A DNA stretch of 64,000 nt from the NCBI GenBank assembly GCA_034440575.1, contig JAOTOL010001477.1, positions 868,001 to 932,000 of the forward strand. The letters are read 5' to 3'. Position numbers and translations under genes: made by a program. This document shows, one piece after another, positions 34,501 to 40,500 of the stretch. The notes under the pieces are model-generated. The model was given only the letters and a program-made list of their open reading frames with translations. It had not been told where the DNA came from and ran no database searches. Source of the DNA: Imbricaverruca yamaguchii (lineage: Eukaryota; Arthropoda; Thecostraca; Neoverrucidae). How positions within the stretch are numbered: position 1 is the stretch's first letter; each line of letters begins with the position of its first letter.

Positions 34501-37500
34501 GACATACCTTGGCCAGAGTGTCTCCCTGGGCGACTGCACTGGTGGTCAGCAATAGGGTGACTGTCTGCAGCAGCTTCACCTCTTCGATGTTATACTTCAT
34601 CAGACTCCACACTGTCTCGGTGATGTAGCCGGCACCCTTGGTGTCCACCGCCTGCTGCAACACTAGCCGCTGGACGGTGCCCAGGCATTGCTGCCGGCGG
34701 CGCCGACGTCAGTGTGCGCCAGACGGGCGGAGCCTGGCTAAGTGTGTGTCAGATGGGTAGAATCAGGGTAAGTGTGTGCCAGCTGGGGCAGAGCTTAGTC
34801 GGTGTGTGCCAGATGGGGCAGAGCTGAAGTCAGCGTGTGTCAGATAGGTCAGAGCCGGGTCGGTGTGTGACATATAGGTCAGAGCTGGGTCGGTGTGTGC
34901 CAGATGGGGCAGAGCTGAAGTCAGTGTGTGACATATAGGTCAGAGCTGGGTCGGTGTGTGCCAGATGGGGCAGAGCTGAAGTCAGTGTGTGACATATAGG
35001 TCAGAGCCGGGTCGGTGTGTGCCAGATGGGGCAGAGCTGAAGTCAGTGTGTGTCAGATAGGGCAGAGCTGGGTCGGTGTGTGACATATAGGTCAGAGCTG
35101 GGTCGGTGTGTGACATATAGGTCAGAGCTGGGTCGGTGTGTGCCAGATGGGGCAGAGCTGAAGTCAGTGTGTGTCAGATAGGGCAGAGCTGGGTCGGTGC
35201 GTGACATATAGGTCAGAGCTGGGTCGGTGTGTGACATAAAGCAGAGCTGGGTCGGCGTGCGACAGTTCTTGGGTAAATGTGTGTTAAACGGACGGCAGAT
35301 CAGTGAAAACCATAGGCGATTTCAGGGCAGAACAGTGATACATTATTCGTGACATAGGGTGGAATATACAACTTTCTGAACACTGAATCGACATCCCCCA
35401 ACGAAGTATCGACATCGTGTTTCGTCATGAGTCTTTACATCTAATTTTGAATAGCATCTTGTTGATATATACCATGCTTATGTACATCACTGTGGTTTGT
35501 AATGCACAAAAATCTCTTAGCACAATTCCAGGTAAGTGGAGTACCTTTGATGTGGTCTGTTATACAATATTACTTGATAAGGATATGTATTTTGAATCGT
35601 TATTGCTAAAATAATGGTACAGATATATCTAAAACAAAGAAGAGGGCACACATGTAAGGATGTTGGTGGATCAAAATTGTGTTTACAGAACTTATAAGTC
35701 ACACTAAGCGACATCGTTTCCATGACGAATTTCGACATCCTACTGTATTCGTTTCGACATGTCGCAACCGAAGAAAATCAATTATTTTAACACTGAAGCA
35801 GAATGTGCTGCAAACCGGAAGACCACCATCATCAACCCACTAATATGATGCATCCTGCAGCAATGCATCCTGTAGATTTGCATGAAATGAAATGAAATTC
35901 ATTTCATGCATGTCATGGCTTCAAAGCTGGGTGAAGAAACATTCACAATCATGAACAAGAATCATGGAAAAGAAAAGCATTGCTGCCCCGGTAGCTCAGC
36001 TAGTTACAGTGCTGTCCTGCACAGGTCTCCCCTGCCCTGTCAAGACATGGTTCGAGTCCCTTCACGTGCTTACATTTAGCACGTGAACTGTCTGGGAGGG
36101 TCAGTTGGCAACAAGCCCGATAAGGTCAATGGAGAGCTACCAGGACGGCCGTGTCGGTGCATTGATGGCGCGTAATACTATCAGTCACCATTCTGCCATT
36201 TAACTGCAATAGGATAGTGAGGCCAGGGTTCATGCAACAAGCTCTGCTTAACAATAAAATCCTGGTTGATGATCCAATCCTGGTTCACCCAGGAAGAATC
36301 ACACTGAATTTCTTCATCACCAAGATCCTCGCATGTGTGCCCTTTTCTTTGTTTTAGATGTCTCGATACAATTATTTTAGCAATAACGATTCAAAATACC
36401 TATCCTTATCAAGTAATATTGATTGTATAACAGACCACATCAAAGGTAATCTATTTCTTTAAAGAAAAAAGCAAAAAAGGCAATAACTTTCCTTCAACTT
36501 GAAGACTATGTACCAGGAAGTCAAAGCAGCACAGTATAACTGTCGGGATGATTGTTTCTCTTGTGTGCAGCATACATCATGCAAGGATGTAACTAACTAC
36601 ATTGTGCAGTAATAAACTATTTTCTGAGCACTGAATAAACATCCTTTCCCAAGAAGAATCGACATCGTGCTTGCTGATGTGTGCTTATGACGTTTTCATG
36701 ACTCACTTTTGAGTATGACATGCATAAATATCATGCTCACCATTATGCATTGTGATGTACAAGCATCTCATGAAATAATTCCAGTTACAGAGATTATATA
36801 TGATGTGGTTTGCTGAGCAGTATCATCAGCTGATATTATGGTTTTGTAATTGCCATCATTAGCATAGGTATCTCTATGGGTCAGTGAGGGGTATTTTGGA
36901 GATAACTTGCAGGACTATGAGATTCAGGGATATAATATGTTTTCGTGCAATAGGGGTCCAGCAGTGAAAGGGGGTGGTGTAATGCTCTATAAAGACATAA
37001 AAGATTAGTGCAACTATGAGCCACAAGGGATGCACTCTGTACACTCAACCAATTGCCCACCAAATCCGTCGATCAGCCCTCCCTGTAATACTGAAAAGCA
37101 AGCCCTCTATTCTTATAATGATTGTCTATGCTGTTTTTAAAGACGTTCAATGTGCCGCTACTTACAATGGTTTCTGGCAGCTGGTTCCAGTGTTCTACTA
37201 CCCTGTTGGTGAAGAAAAACTGTTTTAACCTTGTTCTGCTGCGGTTAACTTTAATTTTGAATTGATGACCTCTAATGGCGTCATTTCTGTTAAATTCATA
37301 CATTTCTCCAAGTTATCCCCTCCCCAGACCATGGACAAATACAAAGACACCGATGAGATCTCCTCTCAACCTCCTATACCGAAGCAAAAACATATTGAAG
37401 TTCTTCAATCTTTCCTCATATGCCAGGTTGCTTATACCATTAACCATTTTTGTAGCCCTCTTTTGTACTCTTTCTAAAAGCCAACAACCTTTTTCATAGC

Positions 37501-40500
37501 TAGGAGACTAAGCTTGGATGCAGTATTCCAAATGTGGCCTGACATATGCACAGTAAAGCTTCCTGATGACATCCCAACTTCTGTATGATACATTCCTATT
37601 TATTGCCCCAAGCATTCTCAGTGCCTTCTTCCTGGCTTCCTTGGTCTGTTCTGATGCCCCCAGTTTTGTGTTTAGAATAACACCTAAATCCTTCTCCTGG
37701 TGAGTCACTGAGCACTTGGTGGTGAGCACTTGGCCACCCATCAAGTATGGAGCCTTCACATGCTGCTTACCTACACACATGATTTTGCACTTATCAGAAT
37801 TAAATTTCATTTCCCATTCTTTGGACCACTTCACAAGTTCGTCTAAGACTTCTTGCAGCGAGATATGCTCATTTTGAACTGTTATTGCCCTAAAGACTTT
37901 CAAATCATCCGCAAATTCCAAAACCTTACTGCCTAGGCCACTTTCAATGTTATTTACAAATATAATGAATAGTAGTGGCCCCAATACTGACCACTGGGGG
38001 ATTCCACTAATAACATTTTGCCATGATGACTTTGTACTACTTAGCATCACTCTTTGTTGTCTATCTGAAAGCCACAACTCTATCCATTTTAAGATGCTAC
38101 CTGCAATACCATGGGCCTGAAACTGTATCATTAATGGTGTATGGGGTACCTTGTCAAAGGCCTTACTAAAGTCAAGATTTGTTCAAGGAAGCTTCAAATA
38201 TCGTAAATATAGGTCGTATCGAAAAGCTAGAGACACAAATCTCTTGGACTTTTTGAACTTCGCCACAGAACAATTTGATGAGGGAAATCATGTTGATGTA
38301 GCATACCTTGACTTTAGTAAGGCCTTTGACAAGGTACCTCATAAACAGTTAATGATGCAGCTTCAGGTCCATGGTATTGCAGGTAACATCTTAAAATGGA
38401 TAGAGTTGTGGCTTCCAGATAGACACTAAAGAGTGATACTAAGTGGTACAAAGTCATCATGACAAAATGTTCTTAGGGAGTCCCCCAGGGGTCAGTACTG
38501 CGGCCACTGCTGTTCATTATATTTGTAAATAATATTGAAAGTGGCCCAAGCAGTAAGGTTTTGAAATTTGCGGATGATTTCAAGGTCTTTAGGGCAATAG
38601 CAGGTCACAATAAGCATATCTCGCTGCAGCAATACTTAGACAAACTTGTGAAGTGATCTGAAGAATGGCAAATGAAATTTAATTATGATAAGTGCAAAAT
38701 CATGCATGTAGGTAAGCAGCATATGAAGGCTCCATACTTGATGGGTGGCCAAGTGCTATCAGTAACTCAACAGGAGAAGGATTTATGTGTTATTCTAAAC
38801 ACAAAATTGGGGGCATCAAAACAGACCAAGGAAGCCAGGAAGAAGGCACTGGGAATGCTTAGGGCAATAAATAGGAATGTATCATATGAGGAAAGATTGA
38901 AGAACTTGAATATGTTTTTGCTTAGACATAGAAGGCTGAGAGATCTCATCGAGGTCTTTACATTTTTCCATGGTCTGGAGAAGGGATATCTTTCGGAAAT
39001 AATGAATTTAACAGAAATGATGCAATTTGAGGTCATAAATTCAAAATTAAAGTTAAACACAGCAGGACAAGGTTAAGACAGTCTTTCTTCACCAACGTGG
39101 TAGTAGAACACTGGAACCAGCTGCCAGAAACCATCGTCAGTAGCAGCACATTGAACATCTTTAAACACAGCATAGACAATCATCATAAGGATAGAGGGCT
39201 TGTTTTTCAGTATTCCAGGTAGGGCTGATCGACAGATTTGGTGAGCAATTGTTTGAGTGAACAAAGTACAACCAAGAAGGGCCCTTGAGGCTTATAGTTG
39301 CACTAATCTTTTGTCTTTATGTCTTTATATTATTTGTCCCACAAATGAAACTAAAAACAGGTACTTATGAGGGTACCATTGGCTTAAAATCTAGGCTGAA
39401 GAAATCAAACGATAGTTTAATTAGCAAGCATTTATGACACGATTTTTACTACAACACACTATTCATTTCAATATCTCCACCAGATGAAGAAGACAAATTA
39501 AACTGTGCAAACACAACTTAATTTTCATAATTTGCTGCCATCCCAGTTCATACAATCTGACCATTGCTCACCTTGGCGATTTTGGGCTCCCTGGTCTCAC
39601 ACCCCTGGACCAGTGGATACAGAATGTGAGCACTAATGTGCACGAGCGTCACATCCGGGTTTGCCAGGCCGCCCCTCACTTTGACGATAGCCTCTTCACA
39701 CGCCTGCCAACACATAACATAACACTGAGGCATTGATCACAAGATTTAGCTGATGCTATATCTCAACATACCTAAACTTCACATTCGGCCAATACACACA
39801 CAGAGATACCAGGTTTGGTACAGAACAGAATGCAACCTGAACATATTTACATCCTAAGTTAGGGGACGAATAGTCTAGGGGCAAGCTACCCATCTCACGA
39901 TCGAAAGATTTTGGGTTCGAATCTCACCTGTCGCTACTCTTCGTCCGCGACCAATCGGCGTGAGAGATTCGCGACGCTACATGGCTCAACGGTCGACGCG
40001 TCGTAAAGCCAACAACCACCGCCACATCCTAAGTTAATCATGCTGTTTTTTTTTATTTACATGGTATACTAGTCAATATTGGACTCTATGGGTTGAAAGG
40101 AACAGTTGATATGCACAGATTTGATTGTCAAAAAGGAGAGTCGTTTGATGATAATGGCGTGCATGGCTTGGAAAAGCTAAAGTGAGCCTGAAAACAATCT
40201 AGCCCAACCATGCTTATTGGTGATCAAGAATGAGCAGCAAACATTGCAGAACTGCTAAATGATAAATGTATGCTTGCCAAGTGCAACAAACGGAAATGCA
40301 GATTCACATAAGCAACACATATGATTACCAAGACAGCATGATATATTTGGCATGCTAATGAACGATTCCAGGACAAATGTATGTAAGGACAAATGCATGC
40401 ATGGCAGAGGAACATAAATAAATGTATGTAAGCAAAGATATAAGTATGGCAATTGTACGTAAGCGCAAATGTACGTATGCGTAGAAGTACGTGTGCGCAA

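Larger units (their letters stand above)
35373..36820. repeat. Composite repeat with direct and inverted arms in MON2 intron 2
   Basis: 35373-35570 and 36618-36820 are diverged direct repeats (shared cgacatcgtg, tttctga.cactgaa). 35543-35653 and 36332-36447 are ~112-nt inverted repeats (tgatgtggtctgttatacaa and its complement). A tRNA-like SINE sits in between. Probably nested members of an AT-rich DNA-transposon or foldback family. Confidence 0.75.
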
